64,000 bases of DNA from Streptomyces noursei (GTDB lineage: Bacteria > Actinomycetota > Actinomycetes > Streptomycetales > Streptomycetaceae). Made by a program: the position numbers and the translations under genes. The notes under the pieces are model-generated. The model did no database searches. It worked only from the letters and a program-made list of their open reading frames with translations, and was not told where the DNA came from. Below, in pieces: positions 16,426 to 24,984 of this stretch. The stretch lies in NCBI RefSeq assembly GCF_016917755.1, contig NZ_CP070326.1:620001-684000 (forward strand), written 5' to 3'. The first letter of the stretch is position 1; every line of letters begins with the position of its first letter.

Positions 16426-17538
16426 TTGGACACCGCCGCAGTCGTCGGCACCGGTCTCATCGGTACCTCCATCGCCCTGGCACTGACCGCACGCGGAGTG
16501 ACCACCCATCTGATCGACCACGATCCCGAGCGCGTCCGGATCGCGGCCGCGCGCGGCGCCGGCATCCCCGGGCCCCCGTCCGAACCGGTGGACATCGCCG
16601 TGATCGCCGTCCCGCCGTCGCACACCGCCCGGGCCGTCGCCGACCACCAGAAGGCCGGACTGGCCCGCGTCTACACCGACGTGGCGAGCGTCAAGGCCCT
16701 GCCGCACGCCGAGTGCCTGGCCCTCGGCTGCGACACCACCGCCCTGATCGGCGGGCACCCGCTGGCCGGCCGGGAACGCTCCGGCCCGCTCGCGGCCCGC
16801 GCCGACCTCTTCCAGGACCACCACTGGGTGCTCACCCCCACCCCGGAGACCCGTGAGTCCGCGCTCAACCGCGCGCTGGAACTCGTCTCGCTCTGCGGCG
16901 CCGTGCCGGTGCTGCTGGATCCGCCCGACCACGACCGCGCCGTGGCCCTGGTCTCCCACCTCCCCCACCTCATGGCGGCGCTCACCGCCGCCCGGCTGCG
17001 GGACGGCGAGGAGTACGCGGTCCGGCTCGCCGGGCGCGGCATGGGCCACGCCACCCGGGTCGCGTCCGGCGACGCCGGGCTCTGGGCCGACATCCTCGCC
17101 GCCAACGCCGCCGCCCTCACCCCGCTCCTGACCGAACTCAGCGCGGACCTGGCGACCGCCGCGCACGCCCTGTCCCGCCTGTCCGCCACCGACCGGGAGC
17201 CGGACGCCACGACCGACGCGCTGGCGGACCTGACCGCGCTGCTGCGCCGCGGCGTCGAGGGGCGTACCCGCATCGCGCCCTCCTACGGCGGCACCGCGGC
17301 ACACCCCCACACCGTGCTCTCGGTCGCCCTCGGCGACCACGGCCGGCCGCTCGCCCGGCTCCTCGACGACGTGGACGAGGCGCAACTGCACCTGGAGGGG
17401 CTCGACCTGGAGGGCGCGACCGTGCCGGGCCCCCGGTCCTCGTCGGCCCCGTCCGGCTCCGTACGGCTCAAGGTCGCCCCGGACGTGGCACGCCCACTCA
17501 CCGAGGCCCTCCGCAACCGCGGCTGGGCGGTCCGCTGA
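16426..17538 (+). CDS. Prephenate dehydrogenase of the hydroxyphenylglycine pathway
   Basis: A 370-residue NAD(P)-dependent dehydrogenase converting prephenate to 4-hydroxyphenylpyruvate, feeding hmaS. The Rossmann motif is VVGTGLIGTSIALAL; the catalytic His lies in IGGHPLAGRERSGP; the helical dimerisation domain carries VSHLPHLMAALTAARL and RVASGDAGLWADILAANAA. TTG at 16426 has GAGGAGC upstream and begins three residues before the Rossmann strand. Pdh genes are regular members of glycopeptide-type Hpg clusters, which supports a dedicated role instead of primary tyrosine synthesis. Confidence 0.88.
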   Translation: MDTAAVVGTGLIGTSIALALTARGVTTHLIDHDPERVRIAAARGAGIPGPPSEPVDIAVIAVPPSHTARAVADHQKAGLARVYTDVASVKALPHAECLALGCDTTALIGGHPLAGRERSGPLAARADLFQDHHWVLTPTPETRESALNRALELVSLCGAVPVLLDPPDHDRAVALVSHLPHLMAALTAARLRDGEEYAVRLAGRGMGHATRVASGDAGLWADILAANAAALTPLLTELSADLATAAHALSRLSATDREPDATTDALADLTALLRRGVEGRTRIAPSYGGTAAHPHTVLSVALGDHGRPLARLLDDVDEAQLHLEGLDLEGATVPGPRSSSAPSGSVRLKVAPDVARPLTEALRNRGWAVR

Positions 17539-17599
17539 CGGCCCGGCCACGGCATCCCTCCGCACCACTGCCCACCCGCCCCCTCGGAAGGAGATCCCC

Positions 17600-17977
17600 A
17601 TGCCGCACATCCTCGTCGACCACGACGCGGCCCTGCGCGAGTTCCTGGACACCCGCCGCTTCGCGCACGAGCTGCACGCGCTCGCCGCGAAGACCGTCGA
17701 CGGCATCACCATCGAGAGCTGCAAGACCCGTTTCCGCTGCGTCGAGGAGGTGGTCATCGCCCATGACGCTCCCCGACAGGCCCTGATCCACGTGGACTTC
17801 GCGATCCTGCCGGGCCGCACCACGGATACCAAGACCGCACTCGGCCAGGCGGTGCTGGACCTGGTACGCGCCCACACGGCAGCGGCGACGCAGCTGACCG
17901 TGCACGCCTCCGTCGAGGTCCGCGATCTCGACGCGGCCTACACCAAACACGTGACGCCGGCCGGCACCGAACGGTGA
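17600..17977 (+). CDS. 5-carboxymethyl-2-hydroxymuconate isomerase (CHMI)-like tautomerase
   Basis: A 125-residue protein of exactly the CHMI length, starting MPHILVDHDAAL: Pro2, the general base of the tautomerase superfamily, is present. Other family marks are FAHELHALAAKTVDGI, CRCVEEVVIAHDAPRQALIH-like strands (here FRCVEEVVIAHD) and VDFAILPGRTTDTK. CHMI normally acts in homoprotocatechuate meta-cleavage, but no other gene of that route is adjacent. It follows prephenate dehydrogenase in the same direction with a good GGAAGGAG site. A tautomerase step on a ring-modified Hpg intermediate is conceivable; this is speculation. Confidence 0.82.
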   Translation: MPHILVDHDAALREFLDTRRFAHELHALAAKTVDGITIESCKTRFRCVEEVVIAHDAPRQALIHVDFAILPGRTTDTKTALGQAVLDLVRAHTAAATQLTVHASVEVRDLDAAYTKHVTPAGTER

Positions 17978-17994
17978 CGCTTCCCCACCTCCTC

Positions 17995-18028
17995 GCCGAG
18001 GGCCTGGACGACCGTCCAGGCCCTCGGC
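17995..18028 (+). terminator. Perfect 15-bp hairpin after the Hpg operon
   Basis: GCCGAGGGCCTGGAC and its exact complement are separated by GACC, 17 bases after the tautomerase stop. This is a very stable stem-loop and probably the operon terminator. Confidence 0.8.
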
Positions 18029-18122
18029 CGCACCCCGGCGGGCAGTCCCGCAGCCAGCCGGAGGCACGCCGGTCGCCGCGGTGTCGTACTGCCGCCCGGC
18101 CCGTTGCCCTACAGTCCTGCCC

Positions 18123-18404
18123 ATGGTGCGGAAGCACGTCATCGTGTCCGGGCGGGTACAGGGAGTCTTCTTTCGGGACACCTGCCGCCGGAACGCTGTT
18201 GCACAGGGCGTCACCGGGTGGGTGCGCAACCTGCCCGGCGGGGACGTCGAGGCGGTCTTCGAAGGCCCTGAGGACCGCGTCACGAGGATGGTCGACTGGG
18301 CGCACCAGGGGCCCCCGGCCGCGGCCGTGACGGAGGTCGAGGTGCAGGACGAGGAGCCGGAGCGCCTGAGCGGTTTCGAGGTCCTCCCCACTCCTCGCGT
18401 GTGA
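18123..18404 (+). CDS. acyP: Acylphosphatase
   Basis: A 93-residue small alpha/beta enzyme hydrolysing acyl phosphates. Diagnostic residues are the phosphate-binding Arg in VSGRVQGVFFRDTCR and the catalytic Asn in GVTGWVRNLPGGDVEAVFEG. ATG at 18123 gives the standard family N-terminus (MVRKHVIVSG); the ORF extends further upstream but that part is unlike the family. It stands alone after the Hpg operon terminator. Confidence 0.93.
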   Translation: MVRKHVIVSGRVQGVFFRDTCRRNAVAQGVTGWVRNLPGGDVEAVFEGPEDRVTRMVDWAHQGPPAAAVTEVEVQDEEPERLSGFEVLPTPRV

Positions 18405-18667
18405 AGCCCCACGTCCCCTGCACGGCGCATCGCCCGGCCAGCCCTCTCGGACGCCGCCTGGAGTAGCGCCGCCACACCATCGGCGGTGAACTGATGCGGG
18501 GCACTGCCCGCCGGTCAGGTGCGGCGCCCGGGCATCGCGGTCGCGCGACACCGGCGCCAGGCACAGTCCGGACACCAGGAAGAAACCGGCCCGCAGGCCC
18601 CGGACATCCATCGGCGCCGGCCGACGCCGCCGGTCCCGGACACCACAGACAGAGCGAGGAGATTCCC

Positions 18668-18994
18668 ATGCCCGCCGGTTCGAGCAGGAAGCGTGAGCGT
18701 CAGTACGAACACATCAAGGAGAGCGCGGAGCGGAGGGGCGAGTCCCCCGAGCGGGCCAAGGAGATCGCGGCACGGACGGTGAACAAGGAACGGGCGCGTG
18801 CCGGCGAGTCCCGGACCGCGAGCCGGGTCTCGACCCAGGACCCCAAGTCCGCCTCGCAGCGCGGCGGCGAGCGCTCGCACCAGGGCGCCCAGGGGCCCAC
18901 GAAGGACCAGCTGTACGAGGAGGCCAGGCGGCGGCACATCGACGGCCGGTCGTCGATGAACAAGGAGGAGCTGCGCAGGGCCCTCGGCCGTTGA
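18668..18994 (+). CDS. Small highly charged protein, usually annotated as plasmid stabilization protein
   Basis: A 108-residue hydrophilic protein rich in Arg, Lys, Glu and Ser: RKRERQYEHIKESAERRGES, then ERAKEIAARTVNKERARAGE and a C-terminal helix pair TKDQLYEEARRRHIDGRSSM with NKEELRRALGR. The last part resembles a Rho-N/SAP-like nucleic-acid-binding helix-extended-helix. Homologues are frequent on actinobacterial chromosomes; the plasmid label is historical. ATG 18668 has a GAGGAG site. The 263 bp before it hold nothing I recognise. Confidence 0.75.
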   Translation: MPAGSSRKRERQYEHIKESAERRGESPERAKEIAARTVNKERARAGESRTASRVSTQDPKSASQRGGERSHQGAQGPTKDQLYEEARRRHIDGRSSMNKEELRRALGR

Positions 18995-19039
18995 CGCGGT
19001 TGCCCCTTCGGCCCTCGGCGCTCGCCTGTGCTCCCGCGG

Positions 19040-19378
19040 TCAGTCCGCCGGCTCCGGATCGTCCGTGCTCAACGGCCTCGCCCACCGGCCCACGAGCCGG
19101 GCCAGGCAGGCCAGCGTGAGGCCCCAGAGTGACGCGCACACCGAGGTCATCGCCGTCACGGAGGCCGAGGCGGCCGAGGCCAACAGGCCCCGCAACAACA
19201 CGCCCAGCGCACGCACGGCAGGAACGCCGCCCGGCCCTTCCGACTGCGGTTCCTGCGGCGGCGGGACGTCCCAGCGCATGGTCGTCAGGCGCCGGTCCAG
19301 CTCCGTGTCCTCCGCACTCAGGTCCTGTTCGATCTGTGCCAGGAGGAATTGCTCCCGGCGGGAGAGTGCCTCAGTCAT
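19040..19378 (-). CDS. DUF3040 domain protein
   Basis: A 112-residue protein beginning MTEALSRREQFLLAQIEQDL and continuing SAEDTELDRRLTTM, the conserved DUF3040 start seen throughout actinomycetes. The C-terminal half has a hydrophobic stretch (ALGVLLRGLLASAASASVTA then SVCASLWGLTLACLARLVG) likely to form two membrane segments. Function is unknown. The large ORF upstream in this frame is non-coding shadow. Confidence 0.8.
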   Translation of the reverse strand: MTEALSRREQFLLAQIEQDLSAEDTELDRRLTTMRWDVPPPQEPQSEGPGGVPAVRALGVLLRGLLASAASASVTAMTSVCASLWGLTLACLARLVGRWARPLSTDDPEPAD

Positions 19379-19707
19379 AGCGGTACTCCTCCGTGAGACC
19401 GCCCCCGCTCCTTCCACGCTGCCTCCCACTGTGAGCCCGGCCCGCCGACCAGGCAATCGGTGCGCCCCGGCCACCGCCCCGCTCCGCGTGCCGTCCGGTG
19501 CCCGGCCAGACATCGCCGCAACGGCGATGACCTGCGCCGATACCGCCGTCACGGGCTCATCACGACACCGTTCCGACCGCGGCAACGGAATGGGCCGACG
19601 GCGTCGCCGCACGGGCCTCCGCACCGGCATCGACAGCACGACACCAGGCACCAGGCACAGCTTCGGCCGTTGCGCAAGTCGACGGACCGGACGGCGGCCC
19701 GGCCGGG
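19379..19707. other. Intergenic stretch without recognised gene
   Basis: These 329 bp carry open frames only of the Arg/Pro-rich shadow kind. I see no gene, RNA or clear repeat. Confidence 0.5.
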
Positions 19708-20208
19708 TCAGAGCGTTCCCAACCTTCCGGCGCGGGCGAGGTCTTCTAGGGTGTCCAGGGATTGCCGTGCCCGGGCCGCCGCGGCCGGATCGCGGTGCTC
19801 GATGCCGCTCTGCGCGAATTCGTCCTCGTCCAGGCGGAGCACGGTCGCGCCGTCCGCCGACTGCCACAGGTCCAGGTCCAGGTCCAGGTCCTCGACCGCG
19901 ATGCCGTCCGGGCCGATCTTCGCGGGGCGCGTCACATCGCAGTACCAGCCCTTGACCGTGCCGTCGCCGGCCCGGACCTCCTTGACCGCGTACCAGCGGT
20001 CGCGCCAGTAGTGCTCGGTGAAGACATCGCCCGGCTCGAACCGGACGAAGCCGAAGTCCCGGGCGGTGGGCCGCGCCCAGAGGGCCCGCACGACGGCGTG
20101 CACACCGTCGTCGTGCACGACGGTCGCGGGGTACCGCACCTTGGTCCGCCCCGCTTTCGCCAGCGTGACGTGCACTTCGCCGCCCACCGGCAGCACCGCC
20201 CCAGTCAC
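19708..20208 (-). CDS. DUF402 domain protein (FomD-like nucleotide phosphohydrolase fold)
   Basis: A 166-residue DUF402 protein: GGEVHVTLAKAGRTKVRYPA near the start, RFEPGDVFTEHYWRDRWYAV in the core, and the metal/nucleotide strand region GWYCDVTRPAKIGPDGIAVE then DLDLDLDLWQSADG, with alternating Asp that are the DUF402 hallmark. The family hydrolyses phosphate anhydrides in characterised members. GTG 20208 is chosen because AGGAG lies seven bases upstream. A four-fold GGTCCA repeat encodes the DLDLDLDL run. Confidence 0.85.
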   Translation of the reverse strand: MTGAVLPVGGEVHVTLAKAGRTKVRYPATVVHDDGVHAVVRALWARPTARDFGFVRFEPGDVFTEHYWRDRWYAVKEVRAGDGTVKGWYCDVTRPAKIGPDGIAVEDLDLDLDLWQSADGATVLRLDEDEFAQSGIEHRDPAAAARARQSLDTLEDLARAGRLGTL

Positions 20209-20443
20209 CACAGCTCTCCTGCCTCCCCGACTCACGAACTCCGCACGGATCGCAGGCACTTTCTCCCGGACCGGGGCGACGGGGCCAACCCTTTTTCCCG
20301 GCGCGGCGCCGCGGCGTTCGTCCCGCCGCACTGCGCGCCCGGTACGTCCCGCCGTGCGACGAGCGGGGCAAGCGGCGTGCCCCGCAACCGATTTGAGGCG
20401 GGACCGTGGCGTCGCCGCGGCACCCACCAGTAGGGTCGTGATC

Positions 20444-21181
20444 ATGACCGCCCCGACGCCGACCGTTCTCGCCACCTCCGGAGGGCACCGCACGGGTGGC
20501 CGCACCATGGTGACGTTCAACTCCCTGGTGCACCACGCCGTCGAGCTCTCCGGCGCCCACGGCCGCCGCCCCCGCGTCATGTACGTCGGCACGGCCATCG
20601 GGGACGCCGAGCACTTCACCTCCCGGATGACCGAGGCCGCCCGGGTGGCCGGGTTCGACCTGACGCCGCTGCACCTGTTCCCCATGCCGAATCTCGACGA
20701 CGTCGAGGGCGCCGTCCTCGACCAGGACGTCGTCTGGGTCATGGGCGGCTCGGTCGCCAATCTGCTGGCCGTGTGGCGCGTGCACGGGCTGGACCGCGTC
20801 ATGCGGCGGGCGTGGGAGGCCGGGGTCGTGCTGAGCGGGGTGAGCGCGGGTTCCCTGTGCTGGTTCCAAGGGGGTGCGACCGACTCGTTCGGACCGGAGC
20901 TGCGGCCCGTCACCAACGCCCTCGGTTTCCTGCCCTACGGCAACGGCGTCCACTACGACGTCGACCGGGGCCGCCGGCCGCTGACCCACCGGCTGGTGGC
21001 GGACGGCACCCTGCCGGTGGCGCACTGCACGGATGACGGTGTGGGGCTGGTCTACCGCGGCACCGAGCTGGTCGAGGCCGTGACCGAGGTCCCGGGCAAG
21101 GGCGCCTACCTCGTCACGCGCGACGGCGACGCGGCGGTGGAGGAGCGCATCGAGCCCCGCCTGCTCCCCGCCGTGTCCTAG
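20444..21181 (+). CDS. Peptidase E-like (family S51) protein
   Basis: A 245-residue protein of the glutamine-amidotransferase-like S51 peptidase family. It begins TVLATSGGHRTGG, then RPRVMYVGTAIGD; the glycine loop is VWVMGGSVANLLAVWR, the nucleophile Ser is in LSGVSAGSLCWF, and GLGFLPYGNGVHYD-like and VAHCTDDGVGLVY phrases follow. S51 enzymes cleave Asp-X dipeptides or cyanophycin-type products. Start ATG 20444 is immediately before the first strand. Confidence 0.87.
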   Translation: MTAPTPTVLATSGGHRTGGRTMVTFNSLVHHAVELSGAHGRRPRVMYVGTAIGDAEHFTSRMTEAARVAGFDLTPLHLFPMPNLDDVEGAVLDQDVVWVMGGSVANLLAVWRVHGLDRVMRRAWEAGVVLSGVSAGSLCWFQGGATDSFGPELRPVTNALGFLPYGNGVHYDVDRGRRPLTHRLVADGTLPVAHCTDDGVGLVYRGTELVEAVTEVPGKGAYLVTRDGDAAVEERIEPRLLPAVS

Positions 21182-21316
21182 ACTTGCGGGGTTTCGCCAT
21201 TCTTCTCTCATGCCTGGGGGACGGCCGCGGGCGGAGGGCGGGGACGGGCAGGTCCGCCGGCCCACCGACCACGACCGCGCCGCCGGGCTCCCGGATACGG
21301 ACAGCACGAGCACGCC

Positions 21317-21514
21317 ATGACCGACGACCACAGCACCGGACGGCCCACCGACGCGGCGTCGTCCGCGCCCGATCCCTCCTTCGGCGGCGGGATGTCGGAG
21401 GCCCGGAAGGAACGCGGCGCGTCCGTGCGGGTCTTCCTCTACATCGCCGGGAGCCATCTCCTCCTGGGGTTCATGGCCCTGCTGTTCTATCTCGGGTCGC
21501 ACGCGCAGAAGTAG
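21317..21514 (+). CDS. Small single-pass membrane protein (DUF6126-like)
   Basis: A 65-residue protein with a polar N-terminus, the basic stretch MSEARKERGASVRV and one membrane helix FLYIAGSHLLLGFMALLFYL ending HAQK. Small proteins with this pattern are common and uncharacterised in Streptomyces. Confidence 0.75.
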   Translation: MTDDHSTGRPTDAASSAPDPSFGGGMSEARKERGASVRVFLYIAGSHLLLGFMALLFYLGSHAQK

Positions 21515-21651
21515 CGGGTCGGGCGGAAGCAGTGCGGCACCGCGACGGCGGCGGCCGGGCGGCGGGCCGAGCGGCACTGCGGATGCCCGGGACAGTGCCG
21601 CGCCGGGCCGGGTAGCCTGCGGGTGTCGGCCCTACTCCAGCGAGTTGTTGC

Positions 21652-22251
21652 ATGAATGCCTCCGATGACACGTCCACCCGCCTGATCGTGCTGCGGCACG
21701 CGAAGTCCGCCTGGCCGGAGGGTGTTTCCGATCACGAGCGTCCGCTCGCGGGCCGGGGGCGGCGGGACGCGCCGGCGGCCGGCCGGTGGTTGCGGCGGCA
21801 GCGCTGCGTGCCCGACCTGGTGATCTGCTCGACGTCCCGGCGGACCCGAGAGACCTGGGAGTTGGTCGCCGGGGAGCTCCAGCCGGAGTATGCGCCACCG
21901 GCGCCCCGAGGGGACCATGCGGCCCCGGTGGCCCCCGTGGCCCCGGACGTGGTCTTCGAGCCCCGGATCTACGCGGCGAGCGCGTCCGCCGTGCTGCAGG
22001 TGCTGAGCGGGATCCCGGAGCGATGCCGGACCGCGTTGGTGATCGGCCACCAGCCGGCCGTGCAGGACGTGGTCCTGGCGCTGGCCGGCGAGGAGGGGGA
22101 CGGCGAGGCGCTGGAGCGGGCCGGTGGGAAGTTCCCCACCTCGGCGGTGGCGGTGCTGACGCTGCCCGGCGGATGGGCCCGCCTGGAGCCGGGCGCCGCG
22201 GCGCTCACCGCCTTCGCCGTGCCCCGTGGTCCGGCGCCGGGCGACCACTGA
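21652..22251 (+). CDS. SixA-type histidine phosphatase
   Basis: A 199-residue member of the phosphoglycerate mutase-like histidine phosphatases. The phosphorylated His is in LIVLRHAKSAWPEG; then DHERPLAGRGRRDAPAAGRW, the Arg-rich CSTSRRTRETWE and the second catalytic His in LVIGHQPAVQDVV. SixA enzymes remove phosphate from His in phosphotransfer proteins; the target here is unknown. Confidence 0.9.
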   Translation: MNASDDTSTRLIVLRHAKSAWPEGVSDHERPLAGRGRRDAPAAGRWLRRQRCVPDLVICSTSRRTRETWELVAGELQPEYAPPAPRGDHAAPVAPVAPDVVFEPRIYAASASAVLQVLSGIPERCRTALVIGHQPAVQDVVLALAGEEGDGEALERAGGKFPTSAVAVLTLPGGWARLEPGAAALTAFAVPRGPAPGDH

Positions 22252-22348
22252 GCGGTCCGGCCGCCGTCGGACGACCTTTCACCCCCATGGTCCGATGCCG
22301 CACGAGCCCGCCGTGCGGGCCGGGGAGTCCGCGGCGAGTCTGTGGGGC

Positions 22349-22885
22349 ATGGCGGATGGCGCAGGCGCGGACGACCAGAGCCGGGAAGCCCTTCGGCGGC
22401 CGGACGAGCCGCCGGCGGTACCCACCGACTACGACGGTGCGGTCTACGGCTCCCTCCAGGCCGCGTCCGTCGTGGCCGGCGCCGCCACGTTCGGGCCGTT
22501 CCCCCGGGTGGGGCTGGTGCTCCTGCTGCTCGTCACGGGGCTGGTCTTCTGGATCGCGCACGTCTACGCGCGGCTCGTCGGCGAGCTGGCGACCTACCGG
22601 CACCTGACGTGGAACAGGGTCCGGCATGTGGCGGTCCACGAGTGGCCGATCGCGCAGGCGGCGGTGGCACCGGCGGTCGCGGTGGCGATCAGCCCGCTGC
22701 TGCGGTTGAGCCTCCAGGGCACCGCGTGGTTCGCGCTCGCCGTCGCCGTGGCCGAGCAGATCGGCTGGGCGACCAGGGCCGCGACCCGCGCCGGGGCCTC
22801 GCGGGCCCTGGTGGTGGCCTCGGCCGTCGTGAACCTGGTCCTCGGCCTGGTGATCGTGCTCCTCAAGGCGCAGCTACAGCATTAA
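22349..22885 (+). CDS. Hypothetical membrane protein
   Basis: A 178-residue protein with four to five hydrophobic segments, among them VGLVLLLLVTGLVFWIAHVY, APAVAVAISPLLRLSL and SAVVNLVLGLVIVLLKAQL. No family is recognised. The start is uncertain: ATG 22349 begins just before the first conserved-looking stretch (REALRRPDEPPAVPTDYDG); ATG 22295 is an alternative. Confidence 0.7.
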   Translation: MADGAGADDQSREALRRPDEPPAVPTDYDGAVYGSLQAASVVAGAATFGPFPRVGLVLLLLVTGLVFWIAHVYARLVGELATYRHLTWNRVRHVAVHEWPIAQAAVAPAVAVAISPLLRLSLQGTAWFALAVAVAEQIGWATRAATRAGASRALVVASAVVNLVLGLVIVLLKAQLQH

Positions 22886-22929
22886 GGAGCGAGCCCTGGG
22901 GCCGGGGAGACCGCGGAACCGCGCGCCGC

Positions 22930-22967
<38 letters not shown>

Positions 22968-22993
22968 TACGGGGCGGGTGGGACTCCGCGCGG

Positions 22994-23326
22994 TCACGGT
23001 CCCGGGGCGTCCGGTTGCTTCGGTCCGCCCGGTGACGAGCGGAGCACGGCCAGCCGCCGCCGGTACTCCTCGTCCTCGATCTCCCCGCGGGCGTAGCGCT
23101 CGGCGAGGATCTGCTCCGCCGTGGGCGACGCGCCGGGCGGGGGACCTTCGTGGTGCCAACCGGGATAGCGGCCGGGCCCGCCCCCGCCGGACGGGCCGGG
23201 ACGGACCAGGGCGCGGAAGAGCAGGATGCCGACCGTGATCACCAGTGCCCAGAACAGGACCATGCCGACCGTGGCCGCGAGCCAGCCCCACCCGGCGCCA
23301 CCGTGGTGGCCGTACCAGAACAACAT
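22994..23326 (-). CDS. SHOCT-domain membrane protein
   Basis: A 110-residue protein with an N-terminal membrane helix (GWLAATVGMVLFWALVITVG), a Gly/Pro-rich linker and a C-terminal SHOCT motif: AEQILAERYARGEIEDEEYR. SHOCT tails mediate oligomerisation. ATG 23326 is preceded by AAGGAGAGG. Common in actinomycetes, function unknown. Confidence 0.88.
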   Translation of the reverse strand: MLFWYGHHGGAGWGWLAATVGMVLFWALVITVGILLFRALVRPGPSGGGGPGRYPGWHHEGPPPGASPTAEQILAERYARGEIEDEEYRRRLAVLRSSPGGPKQPDAPGP

Positions 23327-23527
23327 GGGGACCTCTCCTTCCCGGCACCGGGCGGATACGGGCCCTGAAGAGGGCGGCATCCGCGCGGGTGCCCTCACGT
23401 CGATTCTCGCTCGCCGTGGCCGGGCAGGCGCATGCTGGAGGTGAGCGGCGGCGGCCCCGCCCGGCCGGGCCCCGGTTCGGGTCGGTACGGCGTGGTGCCG
23501 CCCCCTCAGGCCGTCGTGGTGGTGGCG

Positions 23528-24007
23528 ATGCGACTCACCTTCCTGGAACCGCTCTACAAACAGCCGGGCCCGTTCGTGTCCGTCTATGTGGACACCTCGC
23601 GGGAGGGCACCGGCGGCGATCCGGATGTCGCCCTCGCTCTGCGCTGGCGGCGGTTGCGCGACACCTTGGTGGCCGAGGGCGCCGACGAGGACTCGATCAC
23701 CGCCGTGGGCGGCACGGTCGGCTGTGACGCCGATGTCCCCGGGGCGCACGGCCAGGCGCTGTTCACCGCGCACGGCGCCCTGGTGCTCCGGGGCGAGCTC
23801 CCGGATCCGCCCGTCCACGACACCGCGCACTTCGGGGCGCTGCCCGACACCATGCCCCTGATCGCCCAGCACGCGCCGGAGATCCCGTACCTGGCCGTGT
23901 ACGTCCACTACAAGGAGCCCCTCTACGCCGCTCCCCCGCTGCTGCAGCGCATGGTGGACGCGGGGCGACTCGGGTGCAAGAGCGGTTCGGGTTTCTACTC
24001 GTACTAG
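23528..24007 (+). pseudogene. Chimeric ORF: baeRF-like protein fused to the C-terminal tail of a 3-hydroxyacyl-CoA dehydrogenase
   Basis: Residues 1 to about 127 read as the start of a Vms1/baeRF-type release-factor-like protein: MRLTFLEPLYKQPGPFVSVY, VDTSREG, LRWRRLRDTL, GHG-like AHGQALFTAHGALVLRG and LPDTMPLIAQHAPEIPYLAV. From about base 23908 the frame switches family without a stop: YKEPLYAAPPLLQRMVDAGR then LGCKSGSGFYSY, which is the canonical end of 3-hydroxybutyryl-CoA dehydrogenase. The protein is 159 residues, against about 370 for full baeRF proteins. A deletion joining two unrelated genes in frame explains this best. Product function is unlikely. Confidence 0.72.
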
Positions 24008-24717
24008 AGAGTGCGCCGACGCCGCCAAGTGGCGCTGTTTCAGGGCGAGTTCACCTGGGGCAGCGCCAACGGCAGCGCGCCGACCGAGTGGCTCTTGCAG
24101 CCCTCGCCAGGCCCTCGTCCACGCAGTCGTGCCCGGCTGACGAAGTCCCCGCGAGGAAACGACGCGGTGAACGTCATCGATGGGTAGAAAAACGGCCCTG
24201 ACCTGGGACTTTGCGTCTTTCAGAGCTGTCGGCCCCTTTCCCGCTTACTCAGCGAAAAGTCCCTGGAAAGTCCCTGAGACAGGGCTGAAAGTCCCTGAAA
24301 ATCCCTGGGAAGTTGCTGTTTCAGAGCGGCCCGACCAGCGCTTTTGCCCCCTGTATCGGTGGCCGGGCGATGGCCGGTGGGAGCGTCCCGGCTACCCCCG
24401 GGGCCTGAACGTCCCCGTGGATGCCTCGCCGTAACCGCTTGCCGGTGAGTACTGAATCGCCGTTCGATGCAGTTGGGCTCCGCCTGGTGAGTCGCGCCGG
24501 CTCACGGACGCGCCTGGGGAACCTCTGGCTCAGTTCGCGACGAAACCAAGTCCGACGAGTATGGCTATCCGGTGACGGCTCGCCCGACGTGACGCCCGGG
24601 AGTTCCTCCAAATGCCGCCGGCGCGAGCGGAGCTGAAGACTTCTGTGCGGACGCTGGCTGACTTGTCGCCCGGAGGGGCCGATTCCCTCGTTGCTTCCCA
24701 TCCCTCAGGAAAGCGCC
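24008..24717. other. Long intergenic region with iteron-like repeats
   Basis: No convincing gene lies here. Base composition drops around 24180-24330, where four short direct repeats and a flanking pair TTTCAGAGC (24218-24226 and 24319-24327) occur. The rest contains only shadow ORFs. Confidence 0.6.
24254..24307. repeat. Four direct repeats GAAA(A)GTCCCTG
   Basis: GAAAAGTCCCTG (24254-24265), GAAAGTCCCTG (24266-24276), GAAAGTCCCTG (24287-24297) and GAAAATCCCTG (24297-24307). An inverted repeat CCCTG-AGA-CAGGG is embedded at 24273-24285. The spacing is about one to two helical turns. Iteron-like or protein-binding array; purpose unknown. Confidence 0.75.
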
Positions 24718-24984
24718 ATGATCATGCCAATGGCTGATCAAATATGGGGGGGATCCTTGACGGCCTGCACCAGAAGAGGCAAGCGGGCAGCGATCACGCT
24801 GCCCACCGCTGCGATACTCACGTCAGCTCTGCTCATTGCCGCCTTCCCGGCGGGGGCATCGGCCCAGCCGACCGGGAACCGGTCAGTAAAGGGCACAACC
24901 TGGGGGAGGTCCTCTCAAGTGAACCGCCCCGGCTTCGTTGGAGGATTCGAATCCTGGAGGATTGGGACCCTATGCCAGCGATGA
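24718..24984 (+). pseudogene. N-terminal fragment of a secreted protein, cut by an IS3 remnant
   Basis: ATG 24718 follows an AGGAAAG site. The product has a Sec signal peptide: charged TACTRRGKRAAITL, hydrophobic PTAAILTSALLIAAFPAG and the cleavage-like ASAQPTG. After about 20 mature residues the frame enters the IS3 left end at 24920 and stops at 24984. The identity of the lost mature protein cannot be told. Confidence 0.5.

Noticed and set aside
24254..24307. Possible CRISPR array
   Set aside because: Repeats are 11 bp with almost no spacers; no cas genes.
24935..24960. GGATTCGAATCC, resembling a tRNA T-arm
   Set aside because: It is a simple palindrome within the IS3 left end; no acceptor, D or anticodon arms surround it.
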